Shown here: positions 44,885-57,247 of the stretch, piece after piece
Position numbering within the stretch: the stretch's first letter is position 1
Layout of the letters: every line of letters begins with the position of its first letter
NCBI GenBank assembly: GCA_949825065.1
Contig: OX463842.1
Coordinates: forward strand, 35,583,323 to 35,647,322
Source of the DNA: Odontocerum albicorne
Lineage: Eukaryota; Arthropoda; Insecta; Trichoptera; Odontoceridae
Direction of reading: 5' to 3'
DNA: 64,000 nucleotides
The notes under the pieces: model-generated
What the model saw: the letters and a program-made list of their open reading frames with translations, nothing else
Databases searched by the model: none
What the model was told of the DNA's origin: nothing
Made by a program: the position numbers and the translations under genes

Positions 44885-45590
44885 AAGATTATTAAAAATA
44901 AAAATTACTCGTAGGAAATAAAGTAAGCGTATAATTGTAAAATATAAAAAAGATTAGTCCTTTAGTTATAAATTTGTTTTTGGGTATGGCCTCTGGCAAA
45001 TGTGTGTATCATATGTACTCGTAGATTACTTTATCAAATTAAAAAAATATTATTTGTATATCATAAAATATCGTGTATATTAGGCATATGACCTATTGAT
45101 AAAATGTGAACGTCCTATTCGTTATTTCCTTAGTAGGAATTACAATTATTCTAAATAAACGACACAAGTAGGTACGAATTATGAAAATGACTTGACATTC
45201 ATCAACATTTTTTAATCTTTAAACGCATTCGTATTCAGATATATTTGATATAATAACAAATTTGATGAAATAAATTACTGAAGATATACACGGAGAAGCT
45301 CTACCTCAAATTTTCAACTGACGAACTAACTTTTCCATAAAAAAGTGAAATTTTTCATAAAATTAATATTTAAATAATTTGTTTTGTAGTTTAGTATTTC
45401 TCGTGTAGATGTCAAAAGGACAAAATTTTCATAACTCACATCATTCTAAACGTACCAAATGTGTATTATTATAAAAGGAAATAGTTCACTGCATTTTTTC
45501 GGCCATTGGTTACCAAAATCGCTTAAAAGGTATTTTGGCTTCAGTTTGAATATTGAACAAAGTTGGTCTTTAGATGCTTGATGTTATATA
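44885..45590. other. No recognisable feature
   Basis: AT-rich, with three TACTCGTA words (see findings). Confidence 0.5.
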
Positions 45591-45595
45591 CAGTT

Positions 45596-45815
45596 TATGC
45601 ATTAAGCCATCGAGTATGTCAAATGTGGCTTAAAAGAACTCTTTGATGATGATATGACGCTCGAAGATGGTGTTCGCTCTGGAAAGTCAAATTTCACTAA
45701 TGACGACATAATCAAACCTCTGATCAAGAATACCAAGACAAAAAAGATTGTTAAGATACTGAAGATATCATAAACTACCATCCACGTGCATTTGGTGTAA
45801 TGTTGCATTTGATTT
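45596..45815 (+). pseudogene. Mariner transposase N-terminal relic
   Basis: In one frame: KELFDDDMTLEDGVRSGKSN, then FTNDDIIKPLIKNTKTKKIV, KILKIS, a stop, TTIHVHL. This is the second helix-turn-helix half of a mariner DNA-binding domain (consensus ED-x-RSGRP and T-V-H/L-NHL). No terminal repeats could be assigned. The downstream sequence is interrupted by the SINE at 45878, after which only dubious transposase-like words remain. Confidence 0.7.
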
Positions 45816-45877
45816 TGATCTTAATATACGAGATTACTTTCCGTACATCCCAATAAAACATACTTAATTTTGTAAAG

Positions 45878-46040
45878 TGCATGGCCGCCCGGTAATGCAC
45901 TGGACTTATGTTATATTCGGAAGCTCTGTGGTTCAATTCCCGTGATGTGCTACTTCTCTTGAATGACACTGGCATTTTTTCCGCCTATTGTTTGTGGATA
46001 TAAAGATGCCTATGACCTCGGTCATATATATTCTTTAAAA
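45878..46040 (+). mobile_element. tRNA-derived SINE, family S3
   Basis: Starts with catggccgcccggtaatgca (A-box region), then ctgtggttcaattcccgtga (B-box), gtgctacttctcttgaatga and the end aagatgcctatgacctcggt, catatatattctttaaaa. It lies directly downstream of the mariner relic. Confidence 0.75.
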
Positions 46041-47310
46041 AAATCTTCCAGGATCACTTTGGTGAACCATTAGATCCAGTTATGCGATGTGGTCGAAGAG
46101 TTTGCTTTCGTGCAACAGCTCACTCACTTAAGGAAAATGAAAGAAGAAAGAAACAAAAACTCCACTGCACGGCTTCGCTTTCAAACTGAATTGACGTTGG
46201 TATGATGAGGAGATCCTCAACTACGAGGCCCAGCAACGATGATTTTATGGAAGTATCGTATGAGGAAAGACAACAAACTAACCCAAATTTGAACACTTGA
46301 TTCTAGAAGGCCTGAAAAATTGGTGAGTTGTTTTGCCCTCTTAAAGAAACGTTCTTTTAAAGAGAATAAAAACACACTGAAAGCATCCATTAGTGTCCCA
46401 TCAAATGGGTTACTCGATTAATTGTCAAGTAAGTTAAGGACCCCAGGAATCGGCAAGCAAACGCCCAAATGTTAATTTATCCCAATTTTGACAGGGGCGG
46501 TTTGAGATCGCTGCCTGCGGGCGGGGTTTCAGGGTGCTCCGACGTCCATTTGCATAGTTCATGAATACTAACCAGATTATCCTACGGATCGTGTTACGGG
46601 CGGCGGTGCTAACTGCTCATACTTGCCATGTGTAATTGGCGGGCATTCAAGCGACCCGGTCTACCCAGGCGACCTCTAAATTTATGGGGAAGGGTGAGAA
46701 GAGGCAAAAGTAACGACACAAATTTCAAAGTCTGTTTACAGCGTGCATAATACGAGTAGTGTGTGGACGGATATGGAAAAAATATATAACCTTCAAAATA
46801 AATCATTTTCATTAATTTTTAATAACAAAGAAGAATATCTGATTCCGACTTAAGCAAACATTTATACTCTGTTAAATATATTTTTAATTGTAAAATTCTT
46901 AAGTCAAATAAATACTCTATACTTATTCAATCTTAAAACATCTATTGTAACATAGCATTTATGTCTTCCTTTTTCTAATGTATTATACTTTTCAAATATA
47001 TTATCGTCCGTGTATCAATTTTGATTTAATCGCAAGTATTCGTAGTTTATTTTAATTGCAATTATCACTCATTTGTTCTCACGATGATTAATCATATTCA
47101 TGAAGCATATTTTCTAAGTTTAATCAACGAGCATTTTCTGGGTCTGTTTATAATAACAATTTTTTTGTTCGGAAGATACACTATATCCCTTTTAAACTTT
47201 TATCAAACTGTAAAATTCAAAGGAACTTTTATAAATTCAAGCAATACAAAAACGACGATGATTTGTTTTTCACTTTTAATAGTTAACATTGAAAACTCGA
47301 AAAATAGCCT
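46041..47310. other. No confident gene
   Basis: Contains a GC-richer patch at 46490-46690 of unknown nature. The rest is AT-rich. Confidence 0.4.
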
Positions 47311-47470
47311 TAATAATTGAATGGTTGAAGTAAAATAGGCACTAAGTACAAAAAAAACTTAGTATGCAGTTTCGTTCTATATGTCATATAGAATGAAACT
47401 GCATACTTAGTTTTTTTTGTTGTTGTTTTGGTACTTAGTGCCTATTTTACTTCAACCATTCAATTAATTA
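47311..47470. repeat. Long near-perfect hairpin (foldback)
   Basis: Arms 47311-47383 and 47385-47470 are inverted copies around a centre at 47384 (atatgtcatat). Inner parts agttt.cgttctatatg / catatagaatgaaact and outer parts gaatggttgaagtaaaatag / ctattttacttcaaccattc match. A loop-out gttgttgttttg in the right arm and one mismatch are the only differences. No protein is encoded. It could be a small MITE or a hairpin RNA locus. Confidence 0.93.
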
Positions 47471-48550
47471 TTTGAAAATCTCATTTTTTTTATAAAATAG
47501 AAATATTCATAATAGAAATCATTCAAAATAAAATTTAATAGGGAGATCAATTCAATGAACAAGTTGAAAGATACAGTTAGATGTCATTCTTTTCATCCCG
47601 AAAGAAGGGAAAAACTTCCTTTTGATTTAAAAAAATAACTTTAAGTACGAATATTGCAGAATTCCGTTATGTTTTAAAATACTTTTAAAATGACCATCCC
47701 GAAAAAACTGTCAATTTTAATTTTTCGCACTCAAACAAAAGATTTTTTTCATTCATTCAAAAGTAATTGAATTAATAATGCCAAAGAAATGCGAAATAAT
47801 AATGGAGTATTATTAAAAAAGTTCATTTACATAAATTGAATTTTTATCGTGATTTCCACTCAGCATTTATACTGGAAAATTCACGCAGCATCCAACTCTG
47901 TTTCGCAAATTCAACCAAAAATAAATGTTTTTCTTCATTTGAAGGCTTACTGCGATAAAAGGGTTTCGATACAATACGAAATTGAAACAAAATATTGCAT
48001 AATTTAGCTCAGTAAAAAGAAAAATTAATTTTATTGTTCGTTGGCCAACTTTCCACCATGAAATTAAATGTGGCGTTTTCTTGACAAATTTATTTATTGC
48101 TCAAAATGTTCAAGTTTCATTGTTAAAACACTGCAGCATTTAAAAAAATAAGCAAAAAATACATAATATATTTTCAACACGGATACTCAATATTTTTTTT
48201 CAATTGTAAAAAATAACAAATACGTATTGTTTTACAAATATGGCCAAACTCGAAATCATCAAAGGTTTCGGCTTTGTGGAAACTTTGTATCGGCAAACTT
48301 TGTGGAACTCCATGTATGTATCAGAATATTAAATAATCATTTTCTTTGTTGCAAATTTTTATTAAATATTCAAATGAGGTAAAACTTTATTGATCGGTAT
48401 ATAAAACACTAAAGACTCCATCTCAGTTTTGAGAAAAAATGGTAAAGTCTGTTTTCGAAACTCACAGTAATCGAGTTCATACCTCGAGAAAATCTTTCAC
48501 ATAATTTTCGAATTAAAAAAACACATTAAACTATAATTATTTCAGTATAC
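47471..48550. other. No recognisable feature
   Basis: AT-rich, unassigned. Confidence 0.5.
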
Positions 48551-48555
48551 TTTTA

Positions 48556-48905
48556 GAGTTGGCGGCCTTGGTCTAGCGATTAACATTTATACTTTGCAAA
48601 TCGGGACTCGAGGTACGATTTCAGGTGGAATCACTTCTTGAGCGGTTTTACTCTAGACCATTTTACACCTAAATTTGTGTTTTCTGTTACTTATACCCTA
48701 CTTATTATATTTTTATAGTCCTACCAAGCAACACAAATATAGCGCTGTATAAAACTATGTCTAACGAAAGGTTGCAGCAGATTAAACCTGGCAATCATCA
48801 TAGAACTTCGATCTCCTTGCTATCGGTGATCTAGGTTTAATCTCTAAAGACTGAGTTCTTGCTGAAATGCAATATCTTGTACACAATCAACCGGTTGGTT
48901 GACGT
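48556..48905 (+). mobile_element. tRNA-derived SINE, family S1
   Basis: Most complete S1 copy. Head: gttggcggccttggtctagc, gattaacat (A-box region) and gaggtacgatttcaggtgga (B-box region). Body: taacgaaaggttgcagcaga, ttaaacct. 3' part: gttcttgctgaaatgcaata, tcttgtacacaatca. Confidence 0.75.
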
Positions 48906-48909
48906 AAAA

Positions 48910-49900
48910 TAGAAGTTCCTAGTTAGCCATCAACAGATCTACGATATCTGATCATAGTAATTAAGCATGATTGGGGAAGGGGAATACATTTTTATGATTA
49001 TTGAAATGTATATCTTTAAACGTCATGTAAAAACAAAAAATTACAAAAATACTTCAGGTTAAATATTTTTTAAGGGCGTTGTTTATGTTTCAAAAAAAAA
49101 AAATAATACAAAAACGTGTATTCTTCATGACAGTTATTGCAATTCAAAGAAAATCTTAAAAGCTTGTACTTTGCATGCCAATAAGTTGGAACGTTCGTGT
49201 TTTAAAAGTTAAACAGTGATTTTTTTACAACTACAAAATGTGTAATTCAGAACTTGGATGAAACGCTTTGTTGTAAAATATTAAAAAATCTGCAATTTCA
49301 TTTCTAGAGGGGAGCAACGGCTAAAAAGAAACACCACTTCAAAGGGAGACGCTAACGCACTCGGCGGCAAAATTGAATTTTGGAAACCATTCCGCGAACC
49401 ACTCTCTTTTTTAAAAGGGCACTTTTATTATAAAAGAATTAGACGTCTTGATCTGAAAGCTTTTTAAAACAGTAATGCTCTGAGAAAAACTTTGGACTAA
49501 CTAACTAAAACGCCATAAAAGACGGAGTCAAGTCTGACTTGAGAAACGTGTGCTCTATTTGATCGATTTAATCAGGATAATATTAAACTTGTTTTCGGTG
49601 ATGGGAAAAATTTAAATCACGTGATCTATTATTTATACATCAAATTTAATAAGTTCAAAAATTGGGTATACATTTCTTTACAATAAATATCCACAAATCT
49701 ACATTATTGCAAATATTGAAACAGTTAATGACAAGGAGTTTAAAAAACCTTTAATTATATTTCTATAAATATAATATCAAGATTTTTAAACTTGATGTAT
49801 TGTAATGTTTTTTTATCTAAGATCCTAAAATACTATTTGTAGATATGAGTACTCAGGATGAAAACAATTATTGTTATGAAAATATGTTTTTGAGTTCTTT
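48910..49900. other. No recognisable feature
   Basis: AT-rich, apart from a slightly GC-richer segment at 49305-49420 without motif. Confidence 0.5.
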
Positions 49901-49905
49901 TGACA

Positions 49906-50115
49906 ACTTCGTGGCCTAGTTCGTAAGACGCTGTTTATCCTTTCGAAAGTTTCGGTTTGTTTTCCTATGATACCAGAAGAAAAAAAAATAAAGAAAGCAT
50001 ACCAATCTGGTCATACAATTCGTCGAGTAAGAATACTGGAGTGAGCAATTGTTGTCTGCCCATGTGCGGAAGTATTTCCAATATGTGCGATGGTGAACTA
50101 TGAGTTACTTGCATA
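49906..50115 (+). mobile_element. tRNA-derived SINE, family S2
   Basis: Head: cgtggcctagttcgtaagac (A-box region). Body: gcccatgtgcggaagtattt, ccaatatgtgcgatggtgaa, ctatgagttacttgcat. The last block matches the minus-strand copy at 54455, which fixes the family's 3' end. Confidence 0.75.
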
Positions 50116-53100
50116 TTTCAGGGATTTTTATTCCGAGGGATCGATTATTGGGTCTAAAGATAATAATATTGTCTCCCGAAAACGTTCTTTATCATGTCTG
50201 CATCATCGAATCGGATATATTGAGGGATATTATACGAATGGGAAAAAAATCCTTTTGAATTTAATAACGAAGTCCGATTTATGAACATCGATAAATATTT
50301 TGTTAAGTAAAATTATTTACCTTATTTTTATAACATTTTTTTAATAAAATACTCAAATATGACATATTTATGATGAAATTGAACTTTTATAATACTGTCA
50401 GCTTCGTAGTAAGTATTTGAGATAGAAATATTTTATATCCCTTTATCGATACAGTTTCTCACTTATTACCACTTTAGGTCCCAATTCTGCCTTTCTTGCT
50501 GAATATTATCTTATATCACCTGAAATTTCGAAGATCATTAATTTTTATTACATAGCTCAACTTTTCTTCACTGAAACTTATTTTTAGATGTTTATCCTTC
50601 CTGTGTCCTTGGTTGGTTCGTTGTACCTATAAATTGCTTACACAAGTATAAAAATCGGCCTTTCGTTAAAAATGAGATTAAGAAAAGGAGAAAATTATAA
50701 GAAGGCTTAAAATAATAAAACAACTACATATATATTTCCTTATTGCGTGGTTGAAAATGAAAAAAACTTTTATTGATATACAGACAAAATAAAATTGTGC
50801 TATGTACATGTTAATTTTTGTTTGTTGTATAGATTTGCATTAGGGGAATTATTTTTAATCTGAAGCACTGACTTCATGACGTACAATGACAAGTTGACAT
50901 TACAGTATTATTCGGAATGAGAAGGAATAACTTTCCGGATTTGAGTATACTAGCTAGTAAGCAATTGTTAATTGATTACGTTCATTGAGAATATGTTCCA
51001 GAAGTGCAAACTCAGTCAGCTCTCATTATCAAAATTAGGAATAGTACCACGTTCATCAAATGAGAATACTTAATTTACATATTTAATAAAAACGACGTGA
51101 AAAAAAATGCTATGAGCGTTTTCATATTAATTAGTAGCTCTTCATTAATAGTTGATTTTTATAAAAGGTCCGATATGCATCATTTAGTGGGCATTCAAAA
51201 ATATATAATATGATTTAACATTTCTTCACCAAGACCACATTTATACATACAAGAACTTAAAATTTTGACCTTTTTCAAATAATCCTTTATGGAATAATAT
51301 CCAATACTAATCCGACAATGTTGATTTTGACGACAGATGTTGAATGCTTGTACAGAGATGTACTATATAACTAAATCAAGGGCTATGATGTACTTTTAAT
51401 TACAAAGTTTATAGTATTTGCACTCTTTTTGACGTTTATGTTGTGACAAGTAAAGTTACAAAAAAAAATCAGATGTTTATTAAATACTACTCATAAATAA
51501 TACTTGTTAAAAATATTTTTTTACATATTGTTAAATGAACGCGTATTAATTTAATGATTATTGTACCAAGAAAAAAGAACAGTGTGTTTAATGAAACTCC
51601 CAAGGGGCTTCCATGTAATTATGTTAATATATTTTTTTATTTACATCAGATATTACGGTTACGCTGAATTTTTTTTTTAATTTTCAACTAGAATAAAACC
51701 AATCGTTTTAATCAGGTGTATCTAAACAAAATGAACGTATCAAACGATGCAGGCCAAAATAATGCAAACCTAATTTTTGTGTTATCATTGCATCAATTAT
51801 AGATACATTTTGATAAAAGAGTGCAAACGTTTAAAAGAAGAAAAAAAAGCTTAAATAAATACTTAGTTTCGGTTTTTTCCACTATATTTTTTGCATATCA
51901 CTATGCGTATTTTAAATACATTCTTTGTTCCCTTCAGTTTACTCAAACTTCATGTTGTTTACACTGTGCATGGATTTTTATTGAATAGAATAAGGAGTGA
52001 CTACTAATGTTATCTATAGTGTTATGGGTAAAATATTAAGAAGAGGTGAAGAGAATAAAGAAAATATATTATTTAATATACATATAATTTTTATTGTTCA
52101 AGCAAAATATATTACCTTTTAGTTGTTCAGTTAAGAAATATACATATTTTTCAAAATGTACGAGGATGTCAAAAAAAAATTAAGGAATAAGTCTCACAGA
52201 AAATTAACTGTTCATTAAAATATCATTGGATATTTTTAACATTTTAATCTTTGATTCTAGCAAGGTAATCTTTTTGGATTTTTTATACATAATACATGTT
52301 TGTAAATTATTTTTTTAGCATAATTTTGGAGTTAAAAGTTGTTGTATTTATATGTTATGTGACGATAACAATTCGTCATTGAAGTCAGTAAGACGATTTC
52401 CGTTTCAGAACACAGATCTATTATGAAAAACGAATTCTTCCATAGTTTCACCCTAAAGCTTATTGGAGCTTAAAAGTTGGCTCAGTATCAGGCTCGTATT
52501 ATGGAGGCCCGGGTAATAAATTACTTAGTACATCATTACGCTGTGGAGAACATGTTTTACTGCTAGTTCGTTGCCAATAATGTGATTGTCGATATATTAC
52601 ATCATCGCGGGTGTAATAGACCCGCCGTTAGCATGTTAAACACCACATCGAGGGTCGAAGGCTCCAAGGATTTAAATATGTTATCAAGATCTATGGAAAC
52701 TTATGCACATTTAAAGTCACACTGTGAATTGCAACAAGGCCTTTGGGGGTACTTGTTGAAATTTCAAATATGTTATACATTAGAAAATATATTAAGTAAA
52801 TATAAAATTATCAAATTCAGAAAGAGCGAAATGTCTTTATAATATGATAGTATACAGGACAAGGTTTATAGAAGTGGTAGAAGCGAAAGATGTGCGTTAG
52901 GATTTAATAAAGTGGAGATCTGTTCTCTTTTTCTATCTCATTAGAGATATGGCGTGATTTTGATAATGATGACATAATGCCAATAATTTGAAGCACGTTT
53001 CAAATTCCGGTAATGGTGATCTCAAGATTTTTGTGTTTTTTATATAACTTAGTAATATAATTTTAAGCAAGCAATTATCCCACCGTGTTCCTAATAACAT

Positions 53101-54450
53101 AGTACATATGTGTAGAATTGGAAGTAAACAATATCATTTTGGTATTTTTGCTGTTCAGTAAAATAACTAATAAGTCGATTATAAAGTAATTTCGTATTTT
53201 AGGTAAATTTCGTGACAATTCACGTAACCAAACTTCTATAAATGCTCAAAGATAGTTGTTTTTGTAATTTATCACAGTATCTCTGTTATATGTCGTGTCG
53301 TAGAACGCTAGTTATTCTCGAGCAAATCCTTGATTTGGTCGTCATCAGTAGTAATCAGCCTTCCAAACCGGACACCCCTTCGAGTATACTACGAGTATCA
53401 CCATAATAAATTATTTGAAAGCACATTTGACACACATTGCTACATCGTTGCCATACACTTTATACATTTTTTTATGGTTTGTGGCGCTTTTTTTTCTTTT
53501 CGGTAGTAACAAAAATCAAATACTGAAACAAATATTTTGTTTCATCTTTAAGTAATGCTCAAAAAATACTCAAGCAATTGTGATAAACAATGTTGGAAAA
53601 TGCGCTAAACTTTTACCTCTCATAATTATATGCATTCATCACATTTATAATGAAGTAAGTTACGAAAATTTTGTCCTAACGACATCAATCCGAGAAATAC
53701 AAAACTACTTTTTGGGCAACTCAATATTTTGAAATGTGTAAGTATCGGTATACTTTATTTTTTCAGTCATGCTCTCATTTTTTCAGTGCTTATTCAGTCA
53801 CTGTTGCATGCATTTTTGGTCGAGTAAACATCACTAAGTGCATATCCTCTTCAAGATTTTATCTTCACTTCAAAGATACCCCGAATGGTATTCACCACAT
53901 TTGTCACTATTATCCGCTCTCTGATCTGAGTATGATTATTTCTGTGTTTTAATGACGTGTTATGCATTCTGCTATTCATTGCTCATCCAGTTATTTTAAC
54001 TCTCTCTTGAATATTTTTTTTAATTAAGCGACGATGTGGTTTTACATTGACAGTACAAAGACTTTGTTTTCAAAAGTAAAGAAATTCTTCCTGATTAAAT
54101 AAATAACGTGTAAAAAATTTATCGTAAAACCTAAAAGCAAATAACATAAAATATGCGGTATTTACGTCCGTGTATAACAAAAATCTTTTCATAGTAACGA
54201 TATAAAAGTTATTGTTTGATTTAATAACATAGAATTTATTTTTCAAATACATTTGGATAACTCTCACTTCTTGATAAGATTATAAAACATGAAATAACAA
54301 TAGCAAATAATGAACGTATTATATTTATTAAAAAGAGATGACTACTGTCGAACAATTAAAAATATTTATACCAGAAAACAGTTTATAATAAGTGACAATG
54401 CTTCATTCTTCTAACATTTATGAAATTAACACTCAATTATTTTATTCAAC
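50116..54450. other. Longest anonymous stretch; nothing recognised
   Basis: Over 4 kb of AT-rich sequence without a transposon, tandem repeat or exon that I can support. The open stretches at 50090-50284, 52582-52842 and 53734-53952 are short and carry no motif. Compatible with intron or intergenic DNA. Confidence 0.5.
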
Positions 54451-54454
54451 ATGC

Positions 54455-54640
54455 AAGTAATTTACAGTTCACCATCGCACGTGTCGGAAATATTACGACA
54501 CGTGAACAAGCAACAATACTTACACACGTCTAGAATGCGCGAGTATTTTGTCTGTTTTATTTATACTAACGAAAATCCAACCCGAAACCCCCGGGTGGAA
54601 AACCAACGTCTTGCTCACTAGGCCACGATAACTAGTTCGG
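54455..54640 (-). mobile_element. tRNA-derived SINE, family S2
   Basis: On the minus strand: atcgtggcctagtgagcaag (A-box region), cccgggggtttcgggttgga (B-box), and the body end tccgacacgtgcgatggtga, actgtaaattacttgcatg, shared with 49906. Confidence 0.75.
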
Positions 54641-54780
54641 CAATATACGTATTGGTGTTGCTTGTCTACGTGTCCGAGCTCACGTAGACAGCAACATTTT
54701 TTTCTGATACCATCGGAAATCTAACCTGAAACCTTTCGAATGGAAAACCAACGTCTTACCAGCAAGTCACAATTACTATG
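54641..54780 (-). repeat. Second S2 head upstream, with hairpin
   Basis: On the minus strand: tgtgacttgctggtaagacg and aaggtttcaggttagatttc, a second S2 head in the same orientation. Between the heads, tgtctacgtg and cacgtagaca (about 54661-54692) form a perfect 10 bp hairpin. Two tandem S2 copies, one truncated, are the simplest reading. Confidence 0.6.
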
Positions 54781-54784
54781 CCAG

Positions 54785-55865
54785 TAATATTCTGTTTCGG
54801 AACTAAGTCTTTTAAAGGAAAATAATCTCAAATAACAATTGAAAAGAAACAAACAATACAAATGCGTTGCAGGTATTCCCTCATTTATTGTAACAGTCTT
54901 TCAGAAGCAGGAAAAACTTCTACTATTGTGTGTGTGTTTTTTTTTGGTCCATACAAAATTACTAAATTGCTTAAATTATATTTTTCTCTATTAACAAATC
55001 AAATAGGATCTCATCACGTCTCCATTAAAAAATCAAGAAGTCTTAAAATTTGTTAAAAGTTATCCTAGAACCTATGCACTATTTTTCTAATAAAATTAAC
55101 ATCAAAACTATAACAAAACAAAACTTATCGACTCATAGAATCTTTTATTTTTAACTACTCTTCGAACGTTTGCTCGCATCCATCTTCTTTAAAAAAAATC
55201 TCCCTAGCATAAGAACTGGATATATGTGTACATCAAAGTGAAATAAGATTGCCCAGTAAATGTAAACTATTACTGGTGAATGTATACTTAACTAATGTAT
55301 GCAAAGATTATGGAAGAAATCGTTCGTTTGAAAATAATAAATCGATTTTCACTGGTGATTGTAAATCAAATTTAAAATAAAACATTGAAAACCTTTTATG
55401 TGACGTTTATATTTATTGTAGTAAGTTAAAGGTTTTTGATATTTTACCGTGCATCAAGAAACATTCTTCTGGCATTTACACTTTAGAATCTCGCATTCCA
55501 AATTGCATGACACGCAATTACGCATGGATGTTCAGATTATATTATAGAATATCCATTATACGAGCAAAATAGGTATACTTTCACAAGTGAATGTGAACAG
55601 TTAAAAATGTAGTGCATGTTCACTGATTAATTTTATAAAGGTGTATATCCACTTGAAATTATTTATGTTCACTGACCATCCGCTTTCACTATAACACATA
55701 TAATGCAACTACAGTCCGCTTGAAGAAACCTTCGTAGTAGGAGGTAGAAATAAGTGGTGCGTTGATCAAGTGTAATTCCTGCCAAACAAAAGTAATTTTG
55801 TGTTCATATTGCACGACCGTTCAACTAGGGCATGAAAGAAAATGAAAGAACAAATTGAAAAAATA
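54785..55865. other. Probably intron or flank; nothing recognised
   Basis: AT-rich, directly downstream of exon B on its strand. Confidence 0.4.
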
Positions 55866-55871
55866 TCTTAC

Positions 55872-56009
55872 CTTGGTTGTAAAAATTGCAATTTTGCGGA
55901 GGTTCCATATTGGCCTGTGGAGGCATTTGCCCAGCTGTCCTGCGTAGTGAGGGCCCACGTGGGGGCACTTCAGGGGGCGCGGGCTCAGGGGGCGATTCCT
56001 CACCCGGAT
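55872..56009 (-). CDS. Exon B of an unidentified proline-rich protein gene
   Basis: Internal exon of a spliced host gene, role unknown. 138 bp, phase 1 at both ends. The acceptor is gattggcttccag (AG at 56010-56011) and the donor AAG|GTAAGA (GT at 55871-55870), close to consensus. Only this frame stays open. The encoded 46 residues start DPGEESPPEPAPPEVPPRGP, continue SLRRTAGQMPPQ and end PPQNCNFYNQ. They are rich in Pro and contain PEVPPRGP, a class II SH3-ligand pattern. GC content is far above the surrounding sequence. It joins in frame to exon A (62914-63141), forming a GAT codon across the junction. The PPEVPPRGPSLRR stretch resembles the PPDVPPRNP region I recall from insect teneurin cytoplasmic tails. 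That is a weak similarity to a common motif type. Confidence 0.55.
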
Positions 56010-56149
56010 CTGGAAGCCAATCAGGTTGGACAGTCATGAAAATGGGGTTATTAATAAAAGATTAGTAGAATGAAAAGTTCTAGAAGAGAGTGTTGAGGAG
56101 ATATATAGGAATGTTGAGGATCATAGATTATTTTCAGTAGGAACTTGCA

Positions 56150-56480
56150 TACATACGAGTATATACCATCACGTAATTACCCTGTCTGGGTAGACAGAGA
56201 GGACAAACCACCAGACTTTCCTGTCTTAACAAATATTCTTCACATTTTCTTATTCCATACACCTTCTCATACAATTCCTACGATTTCTCTCACTTTTTAA
56301 AGATCCTTTTTCCAAAATACATGTCACCTGATCCAACCATACTTTCATTGGTTCTTATCTACTTCACCTTCTTCTAAAATTTGCTCTGTATGAGCACATT
56401 TGTTTTTTTTGTATTTTTTCATTCATTCGTTCTACTTGCCCAAACCATATTAGAGTGCTCTTTTTCATCTTACTTAATAC
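56150..56480 (-). mobile_element. LINE 3' end with ORF2 C-terminus and (ATGT)n tail
   Basis: On the minus strand, from 56475 down: STLIWFGQVERMNEK, then a decayed stretch, then PMKVWLDQVTCILEKGSLKS, ERNRRNCMRRCME, and VLSVYPDRV. This is the C-terminus of a LINE ORF2. It then ends with gtgatggtatatactcgtat, gtatgca. This copy identifies the anonymous repeats at 15806, 22898 and 58135 as ends of the same family. Frameshifts and stops are present. Confidence 0.7.
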
Positions 56481-56484
56481 GTCA

Positions 56485-57244
56485 GCTTTCGGTTTAAGAG
56501 TTAATAATTTATCATATGACAAAATAATGTTGTCTAACTATCATTTTAGACCAGCTTGATTACTGACTCTGATTTTACAATTTTTTTGTCAGTATCATTA
56601 ATTTTCAACAGATTTTCTTCTTATATGTTTATATTTTAATACGATTCAACTAAGCGATTCAAAATAAACATTAAAAAACGTAATATGATTTTTTAATTTA
56701 CAGAATATTTCGATTCATACATTTTCCACCTTAAATCTTCAGGAAAGAGCCTTTTAAAAAGCTTAACGAAGAACAAAGAGTATAACAAACTCGAATAAAA
56801 GAAGGACCGGCCGATTCTTTGATACAATATCTTAAGTATGGTCATAGTATCAAATATCTGCCACCGGATACAATATCAACAGAAGAGCTATGTCCACTAA
56901 TGCTCCACTCCAGACAAGTTAAACACGTTGGAGAGCACGTGGATTTGCCAGTTCTCGTAGGCAACCCCCTTTCTCCCTGGAAAACCCCAATTTTGCACGT
57001 GTCATGTGGTCGATGACCTACACACGTGACTCAAAATGTCGCATTTCATATTTTTGACGTGTTTTCAAGCGCTTTTTAGCTTTTATTCATACTGACCTAA
57101 TTTGTAAATATTAAATAAAAAAAATCGTATATTAAATTATTTTATTTTGGAAATTAGTCAAAATAAGTAATGTATCATAAACAATATTACGCATTTATAA
57201 ATGCATGACCTTTTATTATTTGTCCTTGGTGTTTATTTGACATA
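56485..57244. other. Intronic if exons A and B belong together; nothing recognised
   Basis: The 65-codon plus-strand open stretch at 56819-57016 is on the opposite strand to the exons and carries no known motif. Confidence 0.4.
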
Positions 57245-57247
57245 CTA

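Noticed and set aside
46545..46565. Octamer-like ATTTGCAT as a regulatory site
   Set aside because: A single 8-base match is expected by chance in AT-rich DNA.
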